64,000 bases of DNA, taken from assembly GCA_910578825.1 (NCBI GenBank), contig CAJTSB010000007.1, positions 53,873-117,872 of the forward strand, read 5' to 3'. A program made the position numbers and the translations under genes. Positions 1-8,742 of this stretch are shown here, in pieces. The notes beneath the pieces are model-generated. The model did not search any database. It saw only the letters and a list, made by a program, of their open reading frames with translations, and was not told the origin of the DNA. Position 1 is the first letter of the stretch. Each line of letters starts with the position of its first letter. The stretch comes from an uncultured Lachnospiraceae bacterium. GTDB taxonomy: Bacteria; Bacillota; Clostridia; Lachnospirales; Lachnospiraceae.

Positions 1-455
1 ATTACCGGCTGAAAAGCCAGCATATCACATGGTTTGCCATCTCTGAAAAAATCCTCCGGTTTCATTTCACCTGTCAGAAAAATATCGTCGTTGAAATAGA
101 CAAACTGCTCCGCCAGTCCCTGAATCCGGTGCATATTCCATTCAATTGTGTGTGAATTGAACGTTGGCAGATATTCTTTGGGGATATAATCCTCATGGCG
201 CACAATATTTAATTTGGGATGCGTAAGCTCAAGCCACTGCGGCAAATGTCCCCAGGTAATAAAATGAATCTTACGAACCCACGGCGCAAATTTTTCCACA
301 CCTCGGAACCAGTATTTTAAATTGTCCCAGTCGCGGTAACGCTCATCGGTATCATCACTGCTAAAAGCCGCATCGTATTTGCACTTTTCCCGCTGCCATG
401 CCGCGTCGCCGCCGTCTACCCATGTTATGACAAAATCAATTTTATTTTTCGGCAT
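1..455 (-). CDS. Stealth-family sugar-phosphate transferase, C-terminus beyond window
   Basis: Reading down from an ATG at 455 gives an open frame to the window edge, so only about 151 N-terminal residues are visible. They contain the Stealth conserved regions: IDFVITWVDGGDAAW near residue 6, then RYRDWDNLKYWFRG, WVRKIHFITWGHLPQW, and the acidic YFNDDIFLTGEM. Stealth proteins are cytoplasmic hexose-1-phosphate transferases that build phosphodiester-linked capsule or teichoic-type polymers. The start is supported by an upstream GAGGAAGG. It diverges from the DUF4832 gene at 510 across about 54 bp. The position beside a polysaccharide operon fits. The acceptor and donor sugars cannot be read from the sequence. 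Confidence 0.85.
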   Translation of the reverse strand, partial: MPKNKIDFVITWVDGGDAAWQREKCKYDAAFSSDDTDERYRDWDNLKYWFRGVEKFAPWVRKIHFITWGHLPQWLELTHPKLNIVRHEDYIPKEYLPTFNSHTIEWNMHRIQGLAEQFVYFNDDIFLTGEMKPEDFFRDGKPCDMLAFQPV

Positions 456-509
456 AATTCCAATCCTTCCTCTACTATGTTATAATAGATTAAAAACGTG
501 AGGTATACA

Positions 510-1985
510 ATGAAAAATTTTATCCTGCTTGTCATTCCCTGCATGATATTATCCCTTTTTCCTGATACAGGCATCGGCACTTACCTGTTTACATCCCGGG
601 AATGTTATACGATAACCTATCAGCCAGAAGAATATATTTCATCCAACCAGCCGCTGAACAATCCTTACCGGGGCTGGTATCATATTTATGGCTACGCGCT
701 CTCTGATTCTGAACCGCTCAAACTGACGCAGATACAGGAAACGATCGCCAAAGATTCCAACCAGCTTGTCCTTCTGGAAATTAACCTGCGCAATTACGCG
801 GCTTCGGAAATCAGTTCCGGAGGACTGTCCCAGTTAGAATCCATTCTCCTTGCCTGGGAAGATGCCGGCAGACAGCTCATTCTGCGTTTTCTGTATGACT
901 GGAACGGCAAGGCAAAGGAAACAGAACCGCAGGACATCTCTATCATCAAACGCCATATGGAGCAAACTGGTGAAATTGTCAACAGATTCGCAAACTGCGT
1001 ATTTCTGATGCAAGGAATCTACGTGGGCAATTGCGGAGAGATGAATAATTCTAATTATATGTCTCTGGAAAACATGCGTGAACTTGCCGCACACCTTGAT
1101 TCTGTCATTGACCCCGCCATCTATCTGTCTGTGAGGACTCCGGAACATTACCGCATCGTAAGCAATTCCAGCGAACCGCTTTCTGCTGCAGACGCTTTTT
1201 CCGGCAAAATCTCAGCCAGAACCGGTCTGTTCAACGATGGTATGTTAGGCTCCGAAAGCGACCTCGGCACCTACGGAGAACAACCTTTTGCCATCGCAGA
1301 AGATTTCACAGGCAAGGGCACCCGCGCGGAAGAAATTGCCTTTCAGAACGCGCTTTGCAATTACGTGCCAAATGGCGGTGAGGTTGTACTGGACAACGAA
1401 TACAATGACTTTTCCAACGCAGTAACGGATTTGAGGGATATGCACGTCTCTTACCTTGATTGCGGCTACGACCTTGCCGTATTGGACAAATGGCGCAACT
1501 CCTTCTATAACGGACAGGACTGTTTCGACGGCGCCGACGGCTATTCCTATATCGGGGAACATCTCGGATACCGCTACGCCATCCGCTCCTCATCATGCTC
1601 TTTCGATACATTCCGCGATGCAAAAGCCACATTATCCGTGACGATGGAAAACAATGGTTTCTCTGTAACCTACCGCCCCTTTCTCTCCATGCTGACCATA
1701 CTTGGCGAAGACGGCCGTGTCTGCGATACCATACCAGTTCGCACAGACGCGCGTTTCTGGAAAAGCGGCGAAGACACCACATGGAGCGTTCCACTCGACA
1801 TCCGCTCTTATCAAAACGGAACTTACCGCATTTATTACCGGCTCTACGATCCAAAGACTCACAAAAGTATCCGACTGGCCAACGACATTCCTGCCTCTAA
1901 TCATGGCTATTATATCGGCTCCTTCACGGTGGAGAGCCAAAAAGCTCTTCCAAAAGAGTCCACTTTAGAAACGAACGTAAACTGA
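510..1985 (+). CDS. Secreted DUF4874/DUF4832 domain protein
   Basis: The product is about 491 residues. It starts with a hydrophobic signal-like segment (MKNFILLVIPCMILSLF), followed by the DUF4874 signature NPYRGWYHIYGY near residue 50. A TIM-barrel-like region (LRFLYDWNGK, LMQGIYVGNCGEMNNSNY, RTPEHYR, GLFNDGMLGSESDLGTYG) and a C-terminal beta-rich DUF4832 part follow. The ATG at 510 is preferred over the in-frame GTG at 498 because that GTGAGG forms its ribosome binding site. Such proteins are thought to be glycan-active but no reaction is established. A paralogue lies tail-to-tail 4 bp downstream. A TATAAT at 481-486 may be its -10 element. Confidence 0.8.
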   Translation: MKNFILLVIPCMILSLFPDTGIGTYLFTSRECYTITYQPEEYISSNQPLNNPYRGWYHIYGYALSDSEPLKLTQIQETIAKDSNQLVLLEINLRNYAASEISSGGLSQLESILLAWEDAGRQLILRFLYDWNGKAKETEPQDISIIKRHMEQTGEIVNRFANCVFLMQGIYVGNCGEMNNSNYMSLENMRELAAHLDSVIDPAIYLSVRTPEHYRIVSNSSEPLSAADAFSGKISARTGLFNDGMLGSESDLGTYGEQPFAIAEDFTGKGTRAEEIAFQNALCNYVPNGGEVVLDNEYNDFSNAVTDLRDMHVSYLDCGYDLAVLDKWRNSFYNGQDCFDGADGYSYIGEHLGYRYAIRSSSCSFDTFRDAKATLSVTMENNGFSVTYRPFLSMLTILGEDGRVCDTIPVRTDARFWKSGEDTTWSVPLDIRSYQNGTYRIYYRLYDPKTHKSIRLANDIPASNHGYYIGSFTVESQKALPKESTLETNVN

Positions 1986-1989
1986 TTTC

Positions 1990-3267
1990 CTATGATACAA
2001 TATACGTCCCCAGCCTTACCTTTCCATCTTCAGACGGCGTATTGGCAAAAAACATCTGTCGTCTGTCGCGCTTTCTGCGCATTTCAAGGAATACATTACC
2101 GGTTGAAACAAGCGTATCTTCCGGCAGAATTGCCGTAATTTCTATGCTTTCCTGCGGCTGTATGTCGCAGGTTTGCATCGGCAGAACAGAACATTGCCGA
2201 TCCTCTATGATGACCCCAAATTCCACGTCGTCCCTCAACGCAGAAAATCCAATATTCTCTATACAGATTTTCAGGGATAATTCCTTTTTCTTGTCCAATC
2301 TGACATTTCTAACAACAAGACGGTATCCAAGATGGCATCCGATATAATCAAAGACACTTTTCTGCTCCCAGATTCCCCGTTCATCACACCGCGTCTCCTT
2401 CCATTGCTGCAGGCGTCTTTCATCATGCGCACGGTTCAGATAACAGACTTTTGTACATCGCATCTCTCCAACCAGTTCCTGAAATGATAATTTAAGCGAA
2501 CCTCCTACTGCCTCTCCGCCATAAGGGACATGGGATGCAATACTTCCAGTGAATTCCATCTCTTCCTCCCTGCACCATTTGCCGCCCCATCCGCTTTCCG
2601 CTTTGCTCTGACAGCCATACGTTCCCAGATCATCCAAAGAACCAAACATCCCGTCATTAAACAACCCTGTTTTATCCTCAAATGCCGCTCTTTTCTCTGA
2701 ATGCAGCAAACGCCATTGCTGCGGCGTGCGAACGGCAATGGGAATATTTCCCAGCATTTCCCGCCATACCTGCATCAGCTGTTTCAGGCGTTCCTCCGAC
2801 AGAAATTTCGAATCATGCATCTCCCCCCAGCTCCCCACCAGCATACCCTGGACAACAAAAATCTGCTCCTGATGGGTGCGAATTACAGCGCCTAACTGCT
2901 GCATATGCTCTGTGACCGTCTGTAAGAAATCCGGTTCATGCTCCATCCCCCGCCCATCCCTGTCATAGGTAATGCGCAGAATGATTTCCTTGTTGTGCTT
3001 TCCGAAGAAATCCAGGATATCCGCGAGATTGCAAAGCGCCTCCCCGGAAATCTCCCCTTCACGAAACGCACCAATATCAATCAGCGCCAACGCTATACTC
3101 TCTTCTGCGTGCAGACACCAGTATAACTCTTCAAAATTTGGCTTTTCTTCTATTACAAATGGATAAATGTGATACCAGCCACAGGAAGGATTCTGCAAAT
3201 ACCTGGTACTTTCTTCCAGAATTTCCGGCTTAAATTGAACGTGCTTCCTTTTTCTTATAAAGCTCAT
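1990..3267 (-). CDS. DUF4874/DUF4832 domain protein without signal peptide
   Basis: This 425-residue paralogue of the convergent neighbour has matching blocks: NPSCGWYHIYPF near residue 27, LRITYDRDGRG, VVQGMLVGSWGEMHDSKF, VRTPQQWR, GLFNDGMFGSLDDLGTYG and VPYGGEAVGG. Unlike the paralogue, the N-terminus (MSFIRKRKHVQF) is basic and not hydrophobic, so it is probably cytoplasmic or exported in another way. The start overlaps the end of the GT2 gene by 38 bp, which suggests translational coupling. It is the last gene of the long minus-strand polysaccharide run. The family is of uncertain biochemical function. Confidence 0.8.
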   Translation of the reverse strand: MSFIRKRKHVQFKPEILEESTRYLQNPSCGWYHIYPFVIEEKPNFEELYWCLHAEESIALALIDIGAFREGEISGEALCNLADILDFFGKHNKEIILRITYDRDGRGMEHEPDFLQTVTEHMQQLGAVIRTHQEQIFVVQGMLVGSWGEMHDSKFLSEERLKQLMQVWREMLGNIPIAVRTPQQWRLLHSEKRAAFEDKTGLFNDGMFGSLDDLGTYGCQSKAESGWGGKWCREEEMEFTGSIASHVPYGGEAVGGSLKLSFQELVGEMRCTKVCYLNRAHDERRLQQWKETRCDERGIWEQKSVFDYIGCHLGYRLVVRNVRLDKKKELSLKICIENIGFSALRDDVEFGVIIEDRQCSVLPMQTCDIQPQESIEITAILPEDTLVSTGNVFLEMRRKRDRRQMFFANTPSEDGKVRLGTYIVS

Positions 3268-4060
3268 TTGACAACTTTTCCTCAGTTTCTATTTTAAATA
3301 CTTTCACGCGGAAGATTACCGCCAAAATGGAGAAAAACATGCGAAACATATACAGGGCGGGTTTCCACCCGGAATGCATACTGAAACCTCTGGTTCTCGG
3401 ATGCATAACTGCCGGAATCTCGCGTATCCGAAAACCCAGCAAAAGCATCTGCATTACCATATTGGCATCCGGGTACTTATCATCGAAATGTCCGTACTGA
3501 GAATAATACAGCACCGTCCTGCGGTTCAATCCCTGCAATCCGGTTGTCGGATCTGCAATCCTGCGCCCGGTTGCCATCCGTATCATAACACGAAACAACC
3601 GGTAAGCAAATTTTTTTACAGCCGTCGTCTCATAATCGGAACTTCCCGGCATAAAGCGGGAGGCAAGCACAATATCCGGCTCCTTCCCATCCTCATCCTT
3701 TGTCTTCAACTGCCGGTAAATCTCCGAGACATTGCAGACGTCATGCTGTCCGTCCGCATCCATCTGAATCACATATTTATAATCGCGGCGGATGGCATAT
3801 TTATACCCAAGCTGTAAAGCGCTGCCATATCCCAGATTGAAAACATGTGTCACCAATGCGTGTTTCCGATCCTTTACAATCCAGTTGGTCGCATCCTTCG
3901 AAGCGTCGTTCATAACCAATATGTCCGCAAATTCCTGAACCGCCGGCTCTTCCAGTCTGTCGAGCACCTTTATAATATTCTTTTCCTCATTGTATGCAGG
4001 AATGATAATCAAAACCTCTTTCTGTTCTCTCCCATCCATTATGCCGCTTTCCTCCTCCAT
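3230..4060 (-). CDS. GT2 family glycosyltransferase (polyprenyl-phosphate type)
   Basis: The 276-residue protein begins its GT-A fold with VLIIIPAYNEEKNI. It has the nucleotide-sugar DxD-like motif QMDADGQHD near residue 100, and TTGLQGLNR and GFRIREIPAVMHPR in the acceptor half. This pattern is that of dolichol- or undecaprenyl-phosphate sugar transferases, which load a sugar onto a lipid carrier at the inner membrane face. There are no strong transmembrane helices. A start at Met8 (4039) fits better, since GGAGGAGG within the first codons can act as its ribosome binding site. The nearby DUF2304 protein is the usual partner of such transferases. Confidence 0.85.
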   Translation of the reverse strand: MEEESGIMDGREQKEVLIIIPAYNEEKNIIKVLDRLEEPAVQEFADILVMNDASKDATNWIVKDRKHALVTHVFNLGYGSALQLGYKYAIRRDYKYVIQMDADGQHDVCNVSEIYRQLKTKDEDGKEPDIVLASRFMPGSSDYETTAVKKFAYRLFRVMIRMATGRRIADPTTGLQGLNRRTVLYYSQYGHFDDKYPDANMVMQMLLLGFRIREIPAVMHPRTRGFSMHSGWKPALYMFRMFFSILAVIFRVKVFKIETEEKLSNELYKKKEARSI

Positions 4061-4098
4061 ATCACATTGCCGTCTCCATGGTTCCCTGAACCATTTCT

Positions 4099-5304
4099 CT
4101 ATTTCAACAAATCCAGCAACATTTGAAACTCCTGTGCGTTGTCCGTCAATTTTTCGGCAGCCGCACGCCCAAGGCGTTCTCTCTTTGCCCCATCTTCCAT
4201 CAGGGTTATGATACTGTTGGAAATGCCTTTTGCAGAAAACCCGCAGAGTATGCCGTCAATCCCATCCTCTATCTGTTCTCTGTTCCCATTACAGTCGGAT
4301 GCCACAATGGAACATCCCAGAACCTGCGCTTCCTGAACTGCAATGCTCTTGCCCTCAAAACGGGTAGCGTGTACATAAATATCACATTGCCGATAATACG
4401 GATAAGGGTTTTCCACTGCTCCCAACAATTTAAACTCTCGTTCCAGACCCAGGCTCTTAATCTGTTTTTCCAGAGTTTCCCGCTGATTGCCTTCTCCCAA
4501 CACATACCAACGCGCCTGATATCCCGCATCTTTGATAAGTTTCATGGCCTCAATCGCCACATCATATGCTTTCTGATATGTCAACCGCCCTACTGTGAGC
4601 AGCCGTACGCCGGCAAAAGAATCGGAAAATCCGCCCGGCAGACCGGCAAGCCTGGAAATTCTCTCCCGATTGATAATATTGTGAAACACACCTGTCTTAG
4701 TTTCCCACTCCGGATATACCTGCAAAAATGAGGTCCGCACCTCCTCCGACACGGCAAAAATCCGATCAAACGATGCGTAACAACCCCTGTCCATTCTCCG
4801 GGTGTAACCGGCATTTTCATAATCAATATGTACAAATGCAGCCTTTTTCTTTGCCTTGACATGATCCGCGGTAAAATATGTCGCACCGCCTTCCAAATAG
4901 GCAATTGCAAGGTCATATTCCTCTTTGGGAAATTCCCCGCCGTCGGATAGCATACGCCACAGCAATTTATCAAGCTGTACTTTCTTTCGTTTTCTCATTT
5001 CCAAAGCAACTGCCAGCAGGTAATAAAGCTTACGAATCCATCTTCCATTGCGGAAAAAACTGCGGATAACCGTCTTTTGAATATGGCGGCGTCCGCGTTC
5101 CGACAATACGGATGTATCTCGATAGCTACGGTTTAAGACCTTCACATGTCCGGGCAGCTCGCGTACCAGTTCCCCCTGCCCCAAAATTACATATAGAGAG
5201 ATCTCGTATTTCTCTTCCGGAAGCCGGCGCATCAACTCAAGCATTGCCATTTCCGCGCCTGCACGCCCTAAAGTATTAATGACAAATAAAAGTTTCTTCT
5301 TCAT
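4099..5304 (-). CDS. GT4 family glycosyltransferase
   Basis: The product is 401 residues with a GT-B fold. The N-terminal domain starts KKLLFVINTLGRAGAEMAML, and the glycine-rich loop GRAGAE is typical of GT4 retaining transferases. The C-terminal nucleotide-sugar domain carries VGRLTYQKAYDVAIEA, then FEGKSIAVQEAQVLGCSI, which holds the E(x7)E motif. It acts in the cytosol or at the membrane surface on an activated sugar. It starts 1 bp from the DUF2304 gene and 38 bp before the GT2 gene. The sugar and linkage are unknown. It may modify the Pel-like chain or make a separate glycan. Confidence 0.88.
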   Translation of the reverse strand: MKKKLLFVINTLGRAGAEMAMLELMRRLPEEKYEISLYVILGQGELVRELPGHVKVLNRSYRDTSVLSERGRRHIQKTVIRSFFRNGRWIRKLYYLLAVALEMRKRKKVQLDKLLWRMLSDGGEFPKEEYDLAIAYLEGGATYFTADHVKAKKKAAFVHIDYENAGYTRRMDRGCYASFDRIFAVSEEVRTSFLQVYPEWETKTGVFHNIINRERISRLAGLPGGFSDSFAGVRLLTVGRLTYQKAYDVAIEAMKLIKDAGYQARWYVLGEGNQRETLEKQIKSLGLEREFKLLGAVENPYPYYRQCDIYVHATRFEGKSIAVQEAQVLGCSIVASDCNGNREQIEDGIDGILCGFSAKGISNSIITLMEDGAKRERLGRAAAEKLTDNAQEFQMLLDLLK

Positions 5305-5305
5305 C

Positions 5306-5686
5306 CTATTTCTTTTCCTCTTTGTCCGACAGGCTTTCTTTTAATTTCTGCAAAATAATCTCATTTTCCTGATTGATCAGCGATACATGCATGGCAAGTT
5401 CCTGATTCTTGCGCAGCAACTGTGAAATTGCGCAGCTCAGGTAAAAAAAACTGAATATAACGGCAAGATTGATAAGGACGAACGCCGGAACCGCCTCTAT
5501 GGGAACGACTTTGCTCCAGTCTGATAATCCCGGCACTATCCCAAGCAGGATGAGCACAACTGCAAACGCGCTCCAGCAAAGCTCAATCCCCACCGTAATT
5601 TTCTGGTAGACAAACGAAATAAAATCTACGATCAGAAGTACAATTCCTTCTATAATAACTAATATACACAAGATATTTGCCATCAT
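5306..5686 (-). CDS. DUF2304 small membrane protein
   Basis: A 126-residue protein with three hydrophobic segments (about residues 3-25, 33-53 and 66-90) followed by a short polar coiled tail containing LRKNQELAMHVSLINQENE. That hydrophobic layout with the trailing helix is typical of DUF2304. DUF2304 genes usually sit beside GT2 lipid-carrier glycosyltransferases and probably help them or flip their product. The start overlaps the end of pelG by 4 bp (ATGA type), so the genes are likely coupled. No catalytic residues are evident. Confidence 0.75.
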   Translation of the reverse strand: MMANILCILVIIEGIVLLIVDFISFVYQKITVGIELCWSAFAVVLILLGIVPGLSDWSKVVPIEAVPAFVLINLAVIFSFFYLSCAISQLLRKNQELAMHVSLINQENEIILQKLKESLSDKEEKK

Positions 5687-7155
5687 TCCCCCACGGTCCT
5701 TTCTTCTTTCTTTTTTTCACGCGCATCGTATACTTTCGAGGATAGTTTGTCCCCGCTTGCATATTCGATCAGCGTTCCTCTGCAGAAAATATGTTCATCC
5801 AGATGCCTCTCCACCCAACGGAGCCTGAAATATGCAACTCCCCAGGCAAGCAGCGAACCGGCAACAACGCCTATTCCATACCAGGTTTCCGAAAGACTGG
5901 CAGCATAAAGACTTACGCCCAGCGTGACCACCACAAAAACGATTGACGTAATCAACGCCCCTGCCAGGTCATTGTAATAATGTAAAAAGATGATTGCAGA
6001 ATACATCAAAAACAAGATAAAATATCCCGCGGCAAGGCATGGATAAATCTGCATCACAAGCCCGGAAAATCCATACTGCGGCAGCATGACAACGCAAATC
6101 AGGAAAATACAGATAGATATAATAAATTGTATGCGCACGAGATTCATCAATTCCACCGCGAGTTGCCGAAACATCCGTTTCTGTGCATTGCGGATATCCA
6201 CGGCCCGTCCTCCGATTACCGCCTCCGAATATGCTTTGTACTTTTCGCGGAAATGCATTTCCAGCCGGGAAATCAAAATTACCGTAGAAGAAATATTCGT
6301 AAACATCGCCAGACAGCTTGCCATATCATAGGATGGCGCGCAAATAAAGCTGTCTGCCACGATCATCTGAATACCGGTTGTCCAGAATACAAAGTTATGG
6401 GAAAACAATCCCACCGTATAAAAGATATCTGTCATGACAAGCATCCAGAATTTTTTAAAATATCTCAGAACCGGCCGGTAACGCCCGCTGTTCTCCTTAA
6501 AATACCGTTTGATCATGGCAATCTCTTCACAGGCAATCAGCAGAAATCCCCCGCTAACAGACGCCAGCATGGCGTCTGTCACCGGAACAGAAAATACATG
6601 TACCAAAAGCAATGACATTACATAAGACGCTGACATCCCTACAAAGAAAAAAATGGTTATCTTTTTATAATCTTTACAAATCTGCAGATATTTGAGCGAA
6701 TAAAACACCAGGACACACGCCATATAGCCGCAAAATCCGGTAAATACATATAATATGCCAACTTTTCCTACCAAAACCTCATAAATACAAAACGGAATCC
6801 CAACCAGGCTGCTTAATATAACATTCAGAAACAGTCCGATATAAAAACAGGGCAGAACGTCCTCGTACCGCTCTTCAAAGATCACATCCGACATATATCT
6901 TGAAAGCACGGAACCAAAAGGAGCCGTGGTAAGCAGCGAAAAGATAAACATATATAAAATCGTACAGGACATCAGCTGCCGCGGCGCATAAGATACCTTT
7001 GCAAGTTCCAGAGATTGGCCCATCAAAACAATATTGCCGATTACCAAAAACATCGGCGCCACTGTTACGACTGCACTATATCCGAAACCTATCAAATCTG
7101 CTACCAGCGTATTTTTATCAAAAATCTGATTCAGCCTTACTCCAATTCCTGCCAT
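5683..7155 (-). CDS. pelG: PelG-like exopolysaccharide export protein
   Basis: The mature reading frame is about 490 residues, starting MAGIGVRLNQIFDKNTLVAD. An in-frame ATG four codons upstream (7167) lies only 1 nt from its AAAGG, so Met5 is preferred. About 12 transmembrane helices are visible, as expected for the PelG branch of the MOP (oligosaccharidyl-lipid flippase-like) superfamily. In Pel systems PelG and PelF act with PelD and PelE at the cytoplasmic membrane to make and move the polymer. It is directly downstream of pelF with a 79-bp gap. The PelG call rests on the N-terminal signature, the helix count and the pelF neighbour. Confidence 0.85.
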   Translation of the reverse strand: MAGIGVRLNQIFDKNTLVADLIGFGYSAVVTVAPMFLVIGNIVLMGQSLELAKVSYAPRQLMSCTILYMFIFSLLTTAPFGSVLSRYMSDVIFEERYEDVLPCFYIGLFLNVILSSLVGIPFCIYEVLVGKVGILYVFTGFCGYMACVLVFYSLKYLQICKDYKKITIFFFVGMSASYVMSLLLVHVFSVPVTDAMLASVSGGFLLIACEEIAMIKRYFKENSGRYRPVLRYFKKFWMLVMTDIFYTVGLFSHNFVFWTTGIQMIVADSFICAPSYDMASCLAMFTNISSTVILISRLEMHFREKYKAYSEAVIGGRAVDIRNAQKRMFRQLAVELMNLVRIQFIISICIFLICVVMLPQYGFSGLVMQIYPCLAAGYFILFLMYSAIIFLHYYNDLAGALITSIVFVVVTLGVSLYAASLSETWYGIGVVAGSLLAWGVAYFRLRWVERHLDEHIFCRGTLIEYASGDKLSSKVYDAREKKKEERTVGE

Positions 7156-7234
7156 AGCAATAACCATGCCTTTCTCAATTTCTTATCTTCTTTTACAAAT
7201 CCGGTCATCCGGCCAGATTTTCCGCAGGCGGCTT

Positions 7235-8686
7235 TTACTCATATTCTTCCCAGCCTCCCATCATACGGTCCTCAAAATCCGTATAAATCCGGTTGTATGT
7301 TTTCTTCATATCTGAAAGTTTGTATCTTTGCATCAGCCGTCGGTAACCGTTTTCACCCATCCGCATCCGTCGCTCCGAATTATTTGCCAGCTCCAGAATC
7401 GCATAGGAAATCTCCTCTATATTCATAATATGGGTCAGAATTCCGGCTTCACCGAAATCGTCTTCTTCTCCGTATATCAGACCCCGGCAATTTCCCACAT
7501 CCGTGGCAATCACCGGCTTATGCGCGGCATAGCTCTCCAGAATCGTAAGCGGCTGTCCCTCGCTGATGCTGGTGAGAATCGTCATATCCATACGCCCCAG
7601 ATAATCCTTGACATTGATTCTACCGGTAAAGACAATATCCTTCACCTGCATAGCCTCTACCAGATCAAAACACTCCTGCGCATATTCCTTATCCTCGTCA
7701 TACGGACCCATCACCCACAGTTTCAATCTCGGCTGCCTTGATTTTGCATAGGCAAACGCCTGTATCATGGTTTTTACGTCTTTGATGGGCGTCACCCTGA
7801 GCACGGCGCCGATATTGATAAACTCCTCATCCTCCGCCTGTTTGGGCGCCAGGCGGTCAAATCCTTCGATATTGATTCCATTTGGAGTTACAATCGTCTT
7901 GTTCTGCGGACATCCCAGCTCAATTTGCAGCTCTCTGGCATGTTCGTACAGACTCGTCACTAAATCCGCCGTATCATAGGCAAGTCTGGACATCTTACGA
8001 AACTGCTCAATCCAGATATTCTTATAGATACCCTTGACCCATTTGGCCTTGATTAATTCCTCTTCCCGCTCTCTAGTGTAAATTCCATGTTCCGAGATTA
8101 ACAGACGGCTTCCGTGGAAATAATGCGCCATACTGCCAAGCACTCCCGCATATCCGGTCGCCACACAATGATATAAATCCGCCTTTGGCACATCCATCAA
8201 AAGCGTATGGAACAATGGCAGATAGATGGAACGCATTGTCCACAGGAAATCCGAAAACACCACCTGGTTATATTTCAGGTTATAACAATCCATGACAATG
8301 TGAAAAAAATCCGGTCCCATCAAAAGCTCATTCAAAGACAGGTTGGGCCTGCGGAAAAACTCAAACAAGGTTTCCCAGTCGATTTTTTGATTCAATACCA
8401 GACTACGGATGGCATTATATTCTTTTTCTTTCAATTTCAAAGATTTCTTTTTTCTGTTATCACACCAGTCCTCATCCTCCAGATACAATTCATGTACTTC
8501 GATTAAATTTTCCGGCAAATCGTACACAAATTTCCCCCGAAAGGAACGGTTCGCCACAATCGTCAGTAATATGAACTCTGTCTCCGGAAAGGAATTGATC
8601 AGACTGTGTATCCAACTGGACACACCGCCTACCACATATGGATAACATCCCTCTGCCACTATGCAGACCTTTAAATATCCTGCCAT
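7235..8686 (-). CDS. pelF: PelF-like GT4 glycosyltransferase
   Basis: The 483-residue protein shows the PelF hallmark start KVCIVAEGCYPYVVGGVSSW followed by IHSLINSFPETEF. The C-terminal GT-B half has INIGAVLRVTPIKDVKTMI and EGQPLTILESYAAHKPVIAT with the E(x7)E pair. PelF is the cytosolic polymerising transferase of Pel biosynthesis and uses UDP-linked amino sugars in characterised systems; the donor here is an inference. It has an AGGAG upstream of the ATG. The gene lies between the DUF2194 gene and pelG, the usual F-G order. Confidence 0.92.
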   Translation of the reverse strand: MAGYLKVCIVAEGCYPYVVGGVSSWIHSLINSFPETEFILLTIVANRSFRGKFVYDLPENLIEVHELYLEDEDWCDNRKKKSLKLKEKEYNAIRSLVLNQKIDWETLFEFFRRPNLSLNELLMGPDFFHIVMDCYNLKYNQVVFSDFLWTMRSIYLPLFHTLLMDVPKADLYHCVATGYAGVLGSMAHYFHGSRLLISEHGIYTREREEELIKAKWVKGIYKNIWIEQFRKMSRLAYDTADLVTSLYEHARELQIELGCPQNKTIVTPNGINIEGFDRLAPKQAEDEEFINIGAVLRVTPIKDVKTMIQAFAYAKSRQPRLKLWVMGPYDEDKEYAQECFDLVEAMQVKDIVFTGRINVKDYLGRMDMTILTSISEGQPLTILESYAAHKPVIATDVGNCRGLIYGEEDDFGEAGILTHIMNIEEISYAILELANNSERRMRMGENGYRRLMQRYKLSDMKKTYNRIYTDFEDRMMGGWEEYE

Positions 8687-8742
8687 TTACACCATTCTCC
8701 TAATCCATTCGTTAATCCAGAAAACAAAATCCTGCGTAGCTT

